The position numbers were made by a program, and so were the translations under genes. The notes beneath the pieces were generated by a model that ran no database searches, was not told the DNA's origin, and was given only the letters and a program-made list of their open reading frames with translations. 49,188 nucleotides of DNA from contig JBDKVB010000045.1 in the NCBI GenBank assembly GCA_039679385.1, positions 1 to 49,188 on the forward strand. The letters are read 5' to 3'. Positions 25,185-33,720 of the stretch are shown here, piece by piece; the stretch's first letter is position 1; each line of letters opens with the position of its first letter. This stretch comes from Armatimonadia bacterium. Lineage in GTDB: Bacteria > Armatimonadota > Zipacnadia > Zipacnadales > JABUFB01.

Positions 25185-28143
25185 AGTCGTTCTTGGCGCG
25201 AGACAGCAGTTCGCGGAACCATGCGCTCGTACGCACGCTATCCAGGTCGGTGTCGTTCTCCATGTGAGAGCGGGACGGCAGCGTGCCCCCCGTCTCAGCT
25301 TTGAGGAGCAGATCGCGGCAGGCGTCCTCATCGCCAGACAGCGCGGCCAGACAGGCGCGATTGTACAGGGACGAGCCGGGTGCAAGCTCCTCGGCCTGCT
25401 CAAAGCGGCGAGTAGCCTCCGCGGACAGACTTTCGGCCTTGTCAGGCTCCATGGCGGCCATCATTGCGAGGCGGAAGCCAGCATTCGCATGGGCCCTGGC
25501 TACAAGCGTGCGCAGGGCGGGACTCGGGTCCCGCCCATACCTCTCCTCAACCTCGCCATAGGCCGTCATCGCCTCCTCGCTACGGCCCAGCCGTTCCATC
25601 GCGACGCCCTTGTTCACGAGTGCTCTGGCAACCCGCTCACGCAGGGCAGGGCTCGTGTCCCGTCCGTACCTCTCGTCGACCTCGTTATAGACCGCGATCT
25701 CATCCTCGCTCCGACCGAGCTGGCCTAGTGTGATGCCCTTGCTGAACAGCGCTGCGGCAACCTTCTCACGCAGGGCCGGGGCTCGGTCGTCCCCGTAACG
25801 CCTCACGCCCTGATCGAACGCCCGGATCGCGTCCTCGCTCCGGCCGAGCTGGCCTAGTGTGACGCCCTTGCTGAACAGCGCTCCGGCAACCCGCTCGCGC
25901 AGGGCCGGGGCTCGGTCGTCCCCGTAACGAATCACGACCTGGTCGAACGCCTGGATCGCCTCGTCGCTCCGATCGAGCTTCTCCAGCGCGACGCCCCTGT
26001 TGGACAGTGCTCCGGCCGCCACCTCACGAAGGGCGGGACTTGGATCGTCCCCATAGTGCGCGATGGCCTCGTCGTACGCTGCGATAGCCTCCTCGCGGCG
26101 GCCCATCTGCCCCAGCTGGACACCCTTGTTGAACAGTGCCCGAGCTACCACTTCGCGCAAGGCAGGGCTCGGGTCGTCCCCGTAGCGTGTGACGATGTCG
26201 TCGTACGCCGCCAGTGCCCCCTCACCACGTCCCATATCCCTGAGGGCATAGCCCTTCCCCAGTAACGCCCTGGCCACCACCTCACGCAGAAACGGTCTGC
26301 CGTCATCGCGGTAGCGGGAGAGAACCCTCTCCAGGGCCCCAAGTGCGCCCCCAGGACGGCCCAGCCGCCCCATCATGGCGCCCTTGTTCAGTAGTGCCCG
26401 AGCCACCACTCCACGCAGAACGGGACTTGCATCGTCCGTGTACCGTGCGACGACGCCGTCGTAGGCCGCCATGGCCGCTTCTCCCCGGCCCATTCGCTCC
26501 GACGCGATACCTTTGTTCAGAAGTGCCGCGGCCACGAGTTCGCGCAGAGCGGAACTTGGGTCGTCGCCGTAACGTGTGACGACCTCGTCATAGGAAGTGA
26601 CCTCTTCGTTGCTGGAACCCGGATGCCCCAGTATGATGCCCTTGTTCAGTCGCACCCTGGCCATCGTTTCGCGCAAGGGGAGGCTCGAGTCTTCCCCGTA
26701 GCGCGCAATGACGGCGTCCAGAACCGCCATTGCCTCCTCGCCTTCCCCAGCCTTGTATAGACGCCATGCACGGTTGTTGAGGACCCCTGCGATCTGGGCG
26801 TGCTCGCTTGGCTGCAGTGTGGTAGCTGGTGTCCCCGGGTCCAGGAGCCGGTTGGCAACCTGCGCAAGGAGGTCGTCTGTCGCCAGCCTCTCCTCCACCC
26901 AGGGGGCAGGACAGGTCTCCGCCAGGAGGCCAAATAACTCGCGGAGTTGGTCCCAGCTGTAGTCTGCCAGGTCGACGGCACTAGCGGCATGGACTGCGCC
27001 ACGGTAGTTCGCCTGGCGCACCCACGTGCGCACGTGTGTGAGAGCCTGCTGGGTCGGCGACGGCGATTCAGTCCTCCTGCTGCACAGGAGGAGACCTTCT
27101 GCACGTCTGAGGTCCGTTAGCACCCCCGCGACGTTATAGATCCCACTGGAACCGTCCTTCGTGAGGGCATCCACGAGTTGCCTACGGAAGGCGCGGAGGG
27201 GCCGAACGAACAACCGCGGATCGGGCAGCTCCAACACCGAGACCAGTGCACCAAGAACGGTCTCTGCGCTGAGAACAGCCTTCCCCTGGGCCATATCAAT
27301 GACCGTGGTCCGGCGGTCTGGGCGCTCATCCGCGGGGCCCGGCGGCGCCACGACGCGAACGTCAGGGTGGTCACGGAGCCAGGGTGGCAAGGCAGCGGCT
27401 TCCTCGTGTTGGTAGGCGAACCAGTACAGATTGCTCCGCAGCCCCCCGTCCCGCATGAGGCGCCTTTCCAGCGCCTTCATCACCACATCGCTCTTCCACC
27501 CCGCGTAGCCAACCACGATGGGGGAGCGGCTAGTAAGCACGCGGTCAAGGTACTCGCTCATGGTGCTGTACGGCTGCTCGGGCAAGCTCTCGGCCCGCTT
27601 CTCGATCTCACCCTCACGGTTACAGCAGTCGTAGAACCAGTAACTGCCGTGGACGTGCACCACCCCCGGAGCGGTTCCAGAAGGGTCGACACGGTCGGCC
27701 GTCAGGGGATGGTCGCTGACTGCCGGCTCCGCTCCCAGCAGACGCAGGGCTCGCTCTATCGTGTCGTCGAAGTTGATAGTGACAACGAGGTTGGTCAGTC
27801 CACGCGCCGGATCCTGGAGGAGGTGCGCCAACCGCAGAACGGCCTGGGATGCCGGCCTGTTGGCAGCTATCCTCTCGATATAGCGCCGCCTGTCTCCGCG
27901 ACCTGGGTACGCGGCCTCGAAGAGCTTGCCGTAATCAGTGGCGGGATTACCCGTTTCCTTCGGCAGCGGACGGCCCAAACGCTGGCATTCGGTCCGGCAG
28001 TGCTCCATGATCCCACTCGCGAGCGGGACCGATGGGGCCGATACTCCAGCTCCGGCGATGACGAAGAACGGCGACTGCTCCTTGGCTTCCTGCGCCAGGT
28101 GTACGCTGACCTCGATCTCATTGATGGCCTGCCGGAACTCCAT
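25183..28143 (-). CDS. SIR2-like NADase fused to TPR repeats, candidate defence protein
   Basis: This 986-aa cytoplasmic protein has an N-terminal SIR2-like domain (about 20-270): GAGVS (31-35), VVTINFDD with Asn124 and Asp126, the HVHG motif with His165, and VVGYAG (210-215). These are the NAD-pocket residues of SIR2 effectors. Then come an unassigned linker (about 275-450) and ten perfect-register 43-residue TPR-like repeats (452-881), followed by a short C-terminal domain. SIR2 domains in Thoeris, DSR and other anti-phage systems deplete NAD; TPR arrays often sense protein partners. The start is ATG at 28143 with AGGTGGAG nearby. A TTG further upstream lies within the predicted promoter and is rejected. 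No immunity partner is encoded beside it. Confidence 0.88.
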   Translation of the reverse strand: MEFRQAINEIEVSVHLAQEAKEQSPFFVIAGAGVSAPSVPLASGIMEHCRTECQRLGRPLPKETGNPATDYGKLFEAAYPGRGDRRRYIERIAANRPASQAVLRLAHLLQDPARGLTNLVVTINFDDTIERALRLLGAEPAVSDHPLTADRVDPSGTAPGVVHVHGSYWFYDCCNREGEIEKRAESLPEQPYSTMSEYLDRVLTSRSPIVVGYAGWKSDVVMKALERRLMRDGGLRSNLYWFAYQHEEAAALPPWLRDHPDVRVVAPPGPADERPDRRTTVIDMAQGKAVLSAETVLGALVSVLELPDPRLFVRPLRAFRRQLVDALTKDGSSGIYNVAGVLTDLRRAEGLLLCSRRTESPSPTQQALTHVRTWVRQANYRGAVHAASAVDLADYSWDQLRELFGLLAETCPAPWVEERLATDDLLAQVANRLLDPGTPATTLQPSEHAQIAGVLNNRAWRLYKAGEGEEAMAVLDAVIARYGEDSSLPLRETMARVRLNKGIILGHPGSSNEEVTSYDEVVTRYGDDPSSALRELVAAALLNKGIASERMGRGEAAMAAYDGVVARYTDDASPVLRGVVARALLNKGAMMGRLGRPGGALGALERVLSRYRDDGRPFLREVVARALLGKGYALRDMGRGEGALAAYDDIVTRYGDDPSPALREVVARALFNKGVQLGQMGRREEAIAAYDEAIAHYGDDPSPALREVAAGALSNRGVALEKLDRSDEAIQAFDQVVIRYGDDRAPALRERVAGALFSKGVTLGQLGRSEDAIRAFDQGVRRYGDDRAPALREKVAAALFSKGITLGQLGRSEDEIAVYNEVDERYGRDTSPALRERVARALVNKGVAMERLGRSEEAMTAYGEVEERYGRDPSPALRTLVARAHANAGFRLAMMAAMEPDKAESLSAEATRRFEQAEELAPGSSLYNRACLAALSGDEDACRDLLLKAETGGTLPSRSHMENDTDLDSVRTSAWFRELLSRAKND
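25501..26790 (-). repeat. Ten tandem 129-bp repeats encoding TPR units
   Basis: Ten consecutive units of exactly 129 bp (43 codons, no indels) encode the helix pair with core ALxNKGxxLGxxGRxEEAI, then AYDxVVxRYGDD and PALREVV. Two neighbouring units, around 25690-25800 and 25820-25930, are almost identical over about 90 bases, a sign of recent duplication or gene conversion. Confidence 0.85.
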
Positions 28144-28224
28144 CTTCTCCACCTGGCGTCCCTTACGGTTAATGACGTGACGATATGTTGCCGTGGTAGC
28201 CTCGCCGACCTTGCCCAAGATATA

Positions 28225-28253
28225 TATCTATCACTTTCCCTGACATTACGCAA
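28225..28253 (-). promoter_or_regulatory. Candidate promoter of the SIR2-TPR gene
   Basis: On the minus strand TTGCGT (28253-28248) and TAGATA (28230-28225) are separated by exactly 17 bases. They lie about 82 bases upstream of the ATG in an AT-rich island. A 12-bp palindrome (AGATATATATCT, 28218-28229) overlaps the -10 region and could be an operator. Confidence 0.5.
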
Positions 28254-28408
28254 TACGATCACAGAGGGCGGCGGTCTGGGTGGGTAGTGCGGGAGACTCT
28301 CCCGAGGCGAGTGACGGAGCCCCGGCAGTTGTGCTTGGCACCTCCTCACCCCAGGCAGGACACTGTGCTACATCACGCGAAGGAGTCTGCGGGGGAAGTC
28401 GGGACTCT

Positions 28409-28425
28409 GCAGCAGTCACTGCTGC
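28409..28425 (+). promoter_or_regulatory. Hairpin just upstream of the lipoprotein ribosome site
   Basis: GCAGCAG (28409-28415) and CTGCTGC (28419-28425) form a 7-bp stem with a 3-base loop, nine bases ahead of the GGAGGGA ribosome site. It may influence translation; no other control signal is seen in the 300-base divergent spacer on this strand. Confidence 0.3.
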
Positions 28426-28445
28426 GCCCAAGCGGAGGGACTCAC

Positions 28446-29339
28446 ATGGATTGCGGACGGCTGCTCCTCCTGTCGATTGCCTGCGGACTTGCCCTGCTCG
28501 TCGCCGGATGTAGTGGGCCTCAACCCACTCCGCCGTCTCCCTACGTCCAGCCCGTCTACCCAAGCGGGACCGTGACCCTCTCGCCCAGGCCCGTCAACGC
28601 CGCCGACCTGCGCTGGCGTGACGTCCTCGGCGGGCTCTACACCTCGGACTTCCGCGCCACCTTCTCCTACGCGAGCCAGGTCAGCGTCACCTGGAGCGAG
28701 AGCGCCTCGACCCTGAGCGGCCTGCTGTCGGCCCGGGGCCTCAAGCCCAACTTCGCCTACCAGATGAAGCTGGTCGGCAAGAAGAGCATCACCAACGCCC
28801 GGACCGCGCCGAGCGCCAACAAGGACCCCGAGGGCTGGTCGAGCTGGCAACTGGGGCACTATGGCCGCTGGTGGTGCAACACCTGCGGCTGGAACCTCTC
28901 CGACGCCGAACTCAACTCGCACGTCAAACGCCGCCACAGCGTCATCGGCTACCTGCTGTATGACTTCTTCGTCACCGACACCGGCGGCAACGCGGACAAG
29001 TCCTTCGCCCTCAGCAGCACCTACCACGTGCTGTTCCGCACCGACCAGCAGACCCGCACCTCGGCAGACTCGGCGGTGCTGCCCTGGGAGGTTATGCGCG
29101 GCCAGTGGGGCTATGGACTGAGCGTGCCCGTGTCGGCGGGAACGACGGGTATCTTCGCGCAGGGGGAGCCGAATCGGCCGGCACCGGGACAGGTTCGCCT
29201 CCCGGCCGGTCCCTACTCGGTGTGGTTCAACCTCACGGAGGAGAGCTTCCACGACAACCTGGGCAACACCGTCCTCTACGGCGGGTTCTGGGCCCAGGTG
29301 CTCGAGACGTCGATCAAGTTCACCGACACCGGCGGTTAG
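28446..29339 (+). CDS. Lipoprotein with zinc-finger-like Cys2-His2 motif
   Basis: This 297-aa protein is a lipoprotein: its signal peptide ends with the lipobox LVAGC, giving lipidated Cys22. Most of the rest is beta-strand-like. Residues 144-164 form C-x2-C-x11-H-x4-H (Cys144, Cys147, His159, His164), the spacing of a classical C2H2 zinc finger. That is unusual in a secreted lipoprotein; it may bind zinc structurally or be chance. No family is recognised. The ATG at 28446 has GGAGGGA five bases upstream. It lies between the SIR2-TPR gene (divergent) and a convergent sugar isomerase. Confidence 0.7.
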   Translation: MDCGRLLLLSIACGLALLVAGCSGPQPTPPSPYVQPVYPSGTVTLSPRPVNAADLRWRDVLGGLYTSDFRATFSYASQVSVTWSESASTLSGLLSARGLKPNFAYQMKLVGKKSITNARTAPSANKDPEGWSSWQLGHYGRWWCNTCGWNLSDAELNSHVKRRHSVIGYLLYDFFVTDTGGNADKSFALSSTYHVLFRTDQQTRTSADSAVLPWEVMRGQWGYGLSVPVSAGTTGIFAQGEPNRPAPGQVRLPAGPYSVWFNLTEESFHDNLGNTVLYGGFWAQVLETSIKFTDTGG

Positions 29340-29370
29340 CTTCCGCCGGACCTGTGCTGTGTGCAAGGAC

Positions 29371-30204
29371 CTAGACCAGGGGAAGGCCCAGGACCTTGCA
29401 GTACCGTGCGTAGGCCTGCCGGTAGCTGCACACCTCGCGTGAAGGCGGCCACTGGGTGCAGTTCGCCGCCTCGGTCTCAAGGTGTATCAGGCGCGGACAG
29501 TCTCCCAGCGCCTCCACGACAGGCTCCCATTGGATCGTCCCCTGCCCGGGCAGCAGGTGCTGATCAGAGGTCCCGTCGTTGTCATGCAGATGCACCGTGA
29601 CGACGTAGGGGCTCAGCGCCCGCAGCACAGCGGCTGCATCGTCGACCAGATGCGCATGCCCGGAGTCGTAGCAGATCCCCACGCTCGGGCAGTCATACTC
29701 GGCCACGAAGGACAGCAACTGCTGGTTCGTCGCCACGTAGCCGCTGAAGCCGTTCTCCAGCGCCAGGAGGATCCCGAGTTCCTCCGCACGAGGCGCCAGC
29801 TTGTCCACGGCATCGCGAATCCGGTCCCAGGCGGCCCGGTCTGAGCCATCCTTCGGCTTCGGCCCCAGATGCAGCACGAAGGTCCGGCAGCCAAGCTCCG
29901 CCACCTTCGCCATCAGGCCGGTGTGCATCTGGACCATCGTCGGCCGCAGGTCCTCGTCGGGCTCAGTCAGGTTGGAGGGACCCCAATCCTGGCAGTGACA
30001 AGCCGGAGCCGCAAGCCCCAGGCCCTTCAGTATCCGCCCGGCCTCAACGAGGTCGGCACGCTCACGTAGGTCGAGGTTGCCACGCTGGGCAGTGAGGACG
30101 ATGCTGCGGATTCCGGCCTCGGCGACCTGCCGGTACGCAGTCTCGAAGTCCTCGAAGCTACCGGACCACACATGGTAAGCGAGATCAAGGTCTGCGAGCA
30201 TCAC
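29371..30204 (-). CDS. Sugar phosphate isomerase/epimerase (xylose-isomerase-like TIM barrel)
   Basis: This 277-aa protein is an AP-endonuclease-2/xylose-isomerase-like TIM barrel. Visible metal-ligand positions are Glu in LALENGFSG, Asp/His in CYDSGHAH, His in VHLHDND and Glu in IHLETE. The fold converts ketoses and aldoses or epimerises sugars; the substrate is unknown. Starts GTG 30204 and ATG 30201 both follow AGGAG by 7 and 10 bases. The gene is alone on this strand and convergent with the lipoprotein gene. A role in catabolising sugars released by the secreted glycan-active proteins nearby is plausible. Confidence 0.87.
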   Translation of the reverse strand: MMLADLDLAYHVWSGSFEDFETAYRQVAEAGIRSIVLTAQRGNLDLRERADLVEAGRILKGLGLAAPACHCQDWGPSNLTEPDEDLRPTMVQMHTGLMAKVAELGCRTFVLHLGPKPKDGSDRAAWDRIRDAVDKLAPRAEELGILLALENGFSGYVATNQQLLSFVAEYDCPSVGICYDSGHAHLVDDAAAVLRALSPYVVTVHLHDNDGTSDQHLLPGQGTIQWEPVVEALGDCPRLIHLETEAANCTQWPPSREVCSYRQAYARYCKVLGLPLV

Positions 30205-30359
30205 GGCTCATCTCCTGTCGGTCTCGGGCCATCGCCGGGGTCAAGTGAACAGGAGCCCAATTCCGCCCGCGTCGCCTGATTCCTCTTTCTTCGGGCAGAC
30301 CCGAGCGACCGGGCCATGCAGGCACACCCCGGTACAGTCGCAAGCCGGTTACCGACAGT

Positions 30360-31775
30360 CTACTGCTTCTCGCCGACTCGGTACCAACGGGAGAAGTCTT
30401 GCGAACCGCGCTGTCCTGCCGACCTGACCGGCGACGCGGCAGGCGCCTCGGTTCTCCGCAGCGCACGCGGCGACACAGACGGCGCTGAAGCCGGCTTTTG
30501 CCCGTTCACGCGTTGCTCCACCGGAGCATCGAACAGCAGAGGGCCTTCATACCGACCGCTCTCGTCGAGGATGTGCGGGGCGATGAAGATGAGGACCTCG
30601 CGCTGCGCCGCCTCAGTGTCGTGTGAGCGGAACAGCGACCCCACGACCGGCAGATCTCCCAGGAGCGGTATCTTGGTGTTGGTCTGCCGAACGATCTCCT
30701 GCAGCAGTCCACCGATGACGATGGCCTGTCCGTCGTGTACGCGGACCGTGGTGTCGGCCGTCCGCTTGGTGATGATTGGCAGGTTGTTCGTGCCGCGCCC
30801 GGAGACGTCGCCGACCTCGGGCTTCAGTTTGATCGTCACTACCCGATCCGCCAGGGCCACCCGTGGGGTTAGGACCAGCCCAACACCGGACTCGATGGCC
30901 TCCAGGGTCGAGTACTCGTAGCCTGCCCGGCCGGTGAGCATCTGGAAGTACTGCTCGGTCGAGACGCGGAAGGTCGTCTCCTGGCCCTCCTGGGCGACGA
31001 CTCGGGGGTTTGCCTTGATGGACGCCTTGTCGTGCTGCTTGAGCCACGTCAGTGTGCCGATGATGTCCTGCGCCTCGCCGAGGTAAGTCACCAGGCCGCC
31101 AAGGGTGCTGAGCCCCAGGTGCGTCGCCTGGCCGGCGATCTTGAACCCGTCGAGCGCGCCCTTATCCACGTCCATGACGAGGGCCTCGATCATCACCTGC
31201 ACCGGAGGCGTGTCGAGCTGCTTGATCTGCGTCAGAACCTCCTCCATCTGCTCTCTGGGGGCAGTGACGGTGACGCGGTTGCCCTTCCGATCAAACTTGA
31301 CGAAGGGGGCGACAGTGTCGGGAAGCAGGGCCTTGAGGTCGTCGCTGTCCGCATAGTCGAGCTCCACGACCTGCGTCTGGGCAATGCGCCGGAAGCTCGG
31401 GGACTTGGGGTCGGGAGAGGTGACAAGGTAGATGCCCGGCTCGACTTCGGTGTAGACATAGCCGCCGGGCAGGAGCAGGAGCTTGAGAGCCTGCTGGAGG
31501 GTGGCGTCCTTGAGCTCAAGCGTGACGGTGCCCATGACCGATTCGTCGGGCAGAATGCTGACCCCTGCGGCCATCGCGACGTCGGCGAGAGCCTGAACCA
31601 GGTCGGTCTGCATGAACACATTCGAGATAAGGCCCGGTGCCGCGTGGCCGGAAGGCTCGCCGCCGGCGTCGGTGTCCCCAACCTGGCAGTGTCCGACGCC
31701 GGCCACGAGCAGCACAAGCAACGCCCCGGCCGCCAGCAGTGGCCCGACAGGCGTGTAGGTCCTGGGATGCAGCAT
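30360..31775 (-). CDS. Secretin-family outer-membrane protein
   Basis: This 471-aa exported protein (hydrophobic segment about 10-30) has an N0/STN-like module (about 48-115, VFMQTDLVQALADVAMAAGV), an N1-like module (about 130-188), and the secretin core (about 190-425) ending VIGGLLQE, IPLLGDLPVVGSLFR and LIFIAPHIL. A Ser/Pro/Arg-rich tail follows. Secretins form the outer-membrane pore of type II/III secretion, type IV pili and phage egress. The length is near the minimum. No partner ATPase, inner-membrane or pilin genes are in the window. The start is ATG 31775 with GGAGG six bases upstream. It lies downstream of the PapD-like gene with a 154-base gap. Confidence 0.9.
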   Translation of the reverse strand: MLHPRTYTPVGPLLAAGALLVLLVAGVGHCQVGDTDAGGEPSGHAAPGLISNVFMQTDLVQALADVAMAAGVSILPDESVMGTVTLELKDATLQQALKLLLLPGGYVYTEVEPGIYLVTSPDPKSPSFRRIAQTQVVELDYADSDDLKALLPDTVAPFVKFDRKGNRVTVTAPREQMEEVLTQIKQLDTPPVQVMIEALVMDVDKGALDGFKIAGQATHLGLSTLGGLVTYLGEAQDIIGTLTWLKQHDKASIKANPRVVAQEGQETTFRVSTEQYFQMLTGRAGYEYSTLEAIESGVGLVLTPRVALADRVVTIKLKPEVGDVSGRGTNNLPIITKRTADTTVRVHDGQAIVIGGLLQEIVRQTNTKIPLLGDLPVVGSLFRSHDTEAAQREVLIFIAPHILDESGRYEGPLLFDAPVEQRVNGQKPASAPSVSPRALRRTEAPAASPVRSAGQRGSQDFSRWYRVGEKQ

Positions 31776-31929
31776 CGTCACCCTCCGTAGTGCAGACACT
31801 TGCGATTCGCACTTCATGGCACAGGCCACGCACGTGGCGCAGCAGGTCCTAACGAACCGGCTGGCCCTATCAGCCGCCGGCAGGAGAGAGCTGATCCGCG
31901 GGCACGGCAGGACGGGCCTTCCGGCCGGA

Positions 31930-33636
31930 TCACGGCGCAGGGGCTGCCGGCAGCGGTGTCTGTGGGGCGGCCGTGCTCTCCCACGCAGGGGCGTCGAAGA
32001 CGACTTCGCGTTGGCTCGCCTTGCCATCCGCACGCGCCAGCGTGGTGACGGTTGCTCGGGCTTTCCCAGGCCGGAGTATCGTGTCAAGCGGCGCTGTGAA
32101 ACGTCGTTGCTGGCCCGGGAGCACCATCACGTCCCCGGCTGCGAGCGACGCAGAGGCCACGGCGACACCTCCGCCTGCATCGCTAACACGGAGCGATACG
32201 AGCGGCCAGGCAATGCAGGGGCCAACATTGCGGACCACCACTGTGACCGCCGCAGAAGGCCTGTTTGGATTGCTAACGGACAGGTCGACGATCTCACACG
32301 AGGGCTGTGCGTTGCGGCCTACGGTGATGCGCACGACGGCGTAGGACGGGTAGAACAGGCCCTGTGGGGAGTTCGCGTCACGGACGCGCAGACCGGCAAC
32401 GTAGTCCCCGTCGGGTGTGTTCCGCGGAACCGTCAGGCCGACGCGTATGGTTGCGCGACCGCCCGGGGCCACAGTTGTCTCCTGTGGCTGGAGTGACAGC
32501 CAGGTTCTCGCGCTCTGCTGGTGTTGCGGTACCTCGGCCGGGAACTCGGCCTCCCCCACATCACTAAGCTGGAAGTCCGAGCACGAGAGAGCAAGGCTGA
32601 GCGCCTGCTTCCCCACGTTCGTCACCGTCAGCGGCCTCGAGGTGCTGCCACCAGGAGGCAGTGCGATGGACAGCTCCTGGGGTGACATCTCCGCGGCAGG
32701 GCGCAGGCTGTCCAGGAGGGCGATCACCTCCGGGGTAGGCTCAGTGTCCTTCACATGCCCGTCCCTGACGACGAAGGCTTTCGTGCCTGCTGCGCGAATT
32801 CTCGTGCCGGGCACCTCGAACTGCGCGGTCAGCAGGTACACCCCATCCGCGATATGTTGCATACCATCTGCTGCAAATACCCGCACCGCTGAAGCCAGGA
32901 CTGTCGCCGATCCGGAATCCAGCGGGCCGCGCGAAATGCCGCCGCCTGTTGAGGAGCGGAGCTGGTAGGCACCCACTACTTTGGCGTGGATGGTGCCCTC
33001 ATTCCGCACCGCTGCCTCGACCCGCCACCCGCCGCGGTCATTAGCTGACGGAGGCCGAACACCCACTCGGAGGCCGTCGACCTTCAGGCTGGGGGCCACC
33101 CGTGGCCCGGGTACGGCCAGCAGCACAGCCGAAGCGAAGGCCTGGGTCATCGTGATCCCTACTGCCGGACCGCTCTCTGGCGAGGGAGACGAAACCGTGA
33201 TGAGTGCGTAGTAGCCACCTCTGGCGTCGCGCGGGACCCGCACCCGGCAAGTCACCCTTTGGCTCCCCGCAGGCGGCACTTTGAAGCTCTGTGGCGAGAG
33301 GCTTAGCCACTTCGCGCATCCACGCGGGTCATCGTCGGGTGCGCTCCTTGCGAACCCCTGCGGCGCCGCCGTCATGTTGGTCAGGGCGACCGTGAAGGCC
33401 CGTTCGACCGGATCGCCGTTGGCGACGGTCAAGTCGAACTCGGTGCCCTGGCCCGGCTTGACGACGGGACGAACCACCATGGGCGTAACCTGGATGCTCG
33501 CGAGTACTGCTCCCGTTGACACACAGAGCAGAAGCGGCGCCAGAACCGCCCAAGTGTATGCGGTGCGCCTTACCAAACGTCGCGGGGGCAGTGCGCCTCC
33601 GGATTGGCGGGACGTGCTGTAGCGACCAAGCGCCAC
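31930..33636 (-). CDS. Exported protein with PapD-like (fimbrial chaperone/DUF916-type) modules
   Basis: This 568-aa exported protein has a signal peptide (about 28-50). It has at least two Ig-fold modules typical of PapD/DUF916-type proteins: one starts IQVTPMVVRPVVKPGQ with WLSLSPQSFKVPPAG and VPRDARGGYYALITV; the second has WLSLQPQETTVAPGG and VPRNTPDGDYVAGL. Such modules bind extended partner strands or polymers. A Pro/Ala-rich C-terminus may reach the envelope. The start at GTG 33636 was chosen because GAGG lies eight bases upstream; a TTG further upstream has no such site. The gene precedes the secretin and follows a strong hairpin. A chaperone role is inference. Confidence 0.75.
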   Translation of the reverse strand: MALGRYSTSRQSGGALPPRRLVRRTAYTWAVLAPLLLCVSTGAVLASIQVTPMVVRPVVKPGQGTEFDLTVANGDPVERAFTVALTNMTAAPQGFARSAPDDDPRGCAKWLSLSPQSFKVPPAGSQRVTCRVRVPRDARGGYYALITVSSPSPESGPAVGITMTQAFASAVLLAVPGPRVAPSLKVDGLRVGVRPPSANDRGGWRVEAAVRNEGTIHAKVVGAYQLRSSTGGGISRGPLDSGSATVLASAVRVFAADGMQHIADGVYLLTAQFEVPGTRIRAAGTKAFVVRDGHVKDTEPTPEVIALLDSLRPAAEMSPQELSIALPPGGSTSRPLTVTNVGKQALSLALSCSDFQLSDVGEAEFPAEVPQHQQSARTWLSLQPQETTVAPGGRATIRVGLTVPRNTPDGDYVAGLRVRDANSPQGLFYPSYAVVRITVGRNAQPSCEIVDLSVSNPNRPSAAVTVVVRNVGPCIAWPLVSLRVSDAGGGVAVASASLAAGDVMVLPGQQRRFTAPLDTILRPGKARATVTTLARADGKASQREVVFDAPAWESTAAPQTPLPAAPAP

Positions 33637-33666
33637 GGCGATCACCTCACTGACGGGAGACTGCAA

Positions 33667-33697
33667 GGGGGCGGGCGCCTGTGGGGCGCCCGCCCCC
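33667..33697 (-). terminator. Very strong GC hairpin between subunit-like and PapD-like genes
   Basis: A 13-bp perfect stem (33667-33679, 33685-33697) with a 5-base loop sits between the stop of the 240-aa gene and the start of the PapD-like gene. On the minus strand it is followed by only a short TT. It is either a terminator with partial read-through or a 3'-end stabiliser. Confidence 0.6.
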
Positions 33698-33720
33698 GGA
33701 CGATCGCGACTGACTGTGGC

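Noticed and set aside
28216-28218. TTG start codon for the SIR2-TPR gene
   Set aside because: It lies within the predicted -10/palindrome, while an ATG at 28143 has a good ribosome site.
27178-28287. Open frame antisense to the SIR2 domain, considered as an antitoxin
   Set aside because: It runs through the SIR2 coding region and the promoter, has no ribosome site and no sensible composition.
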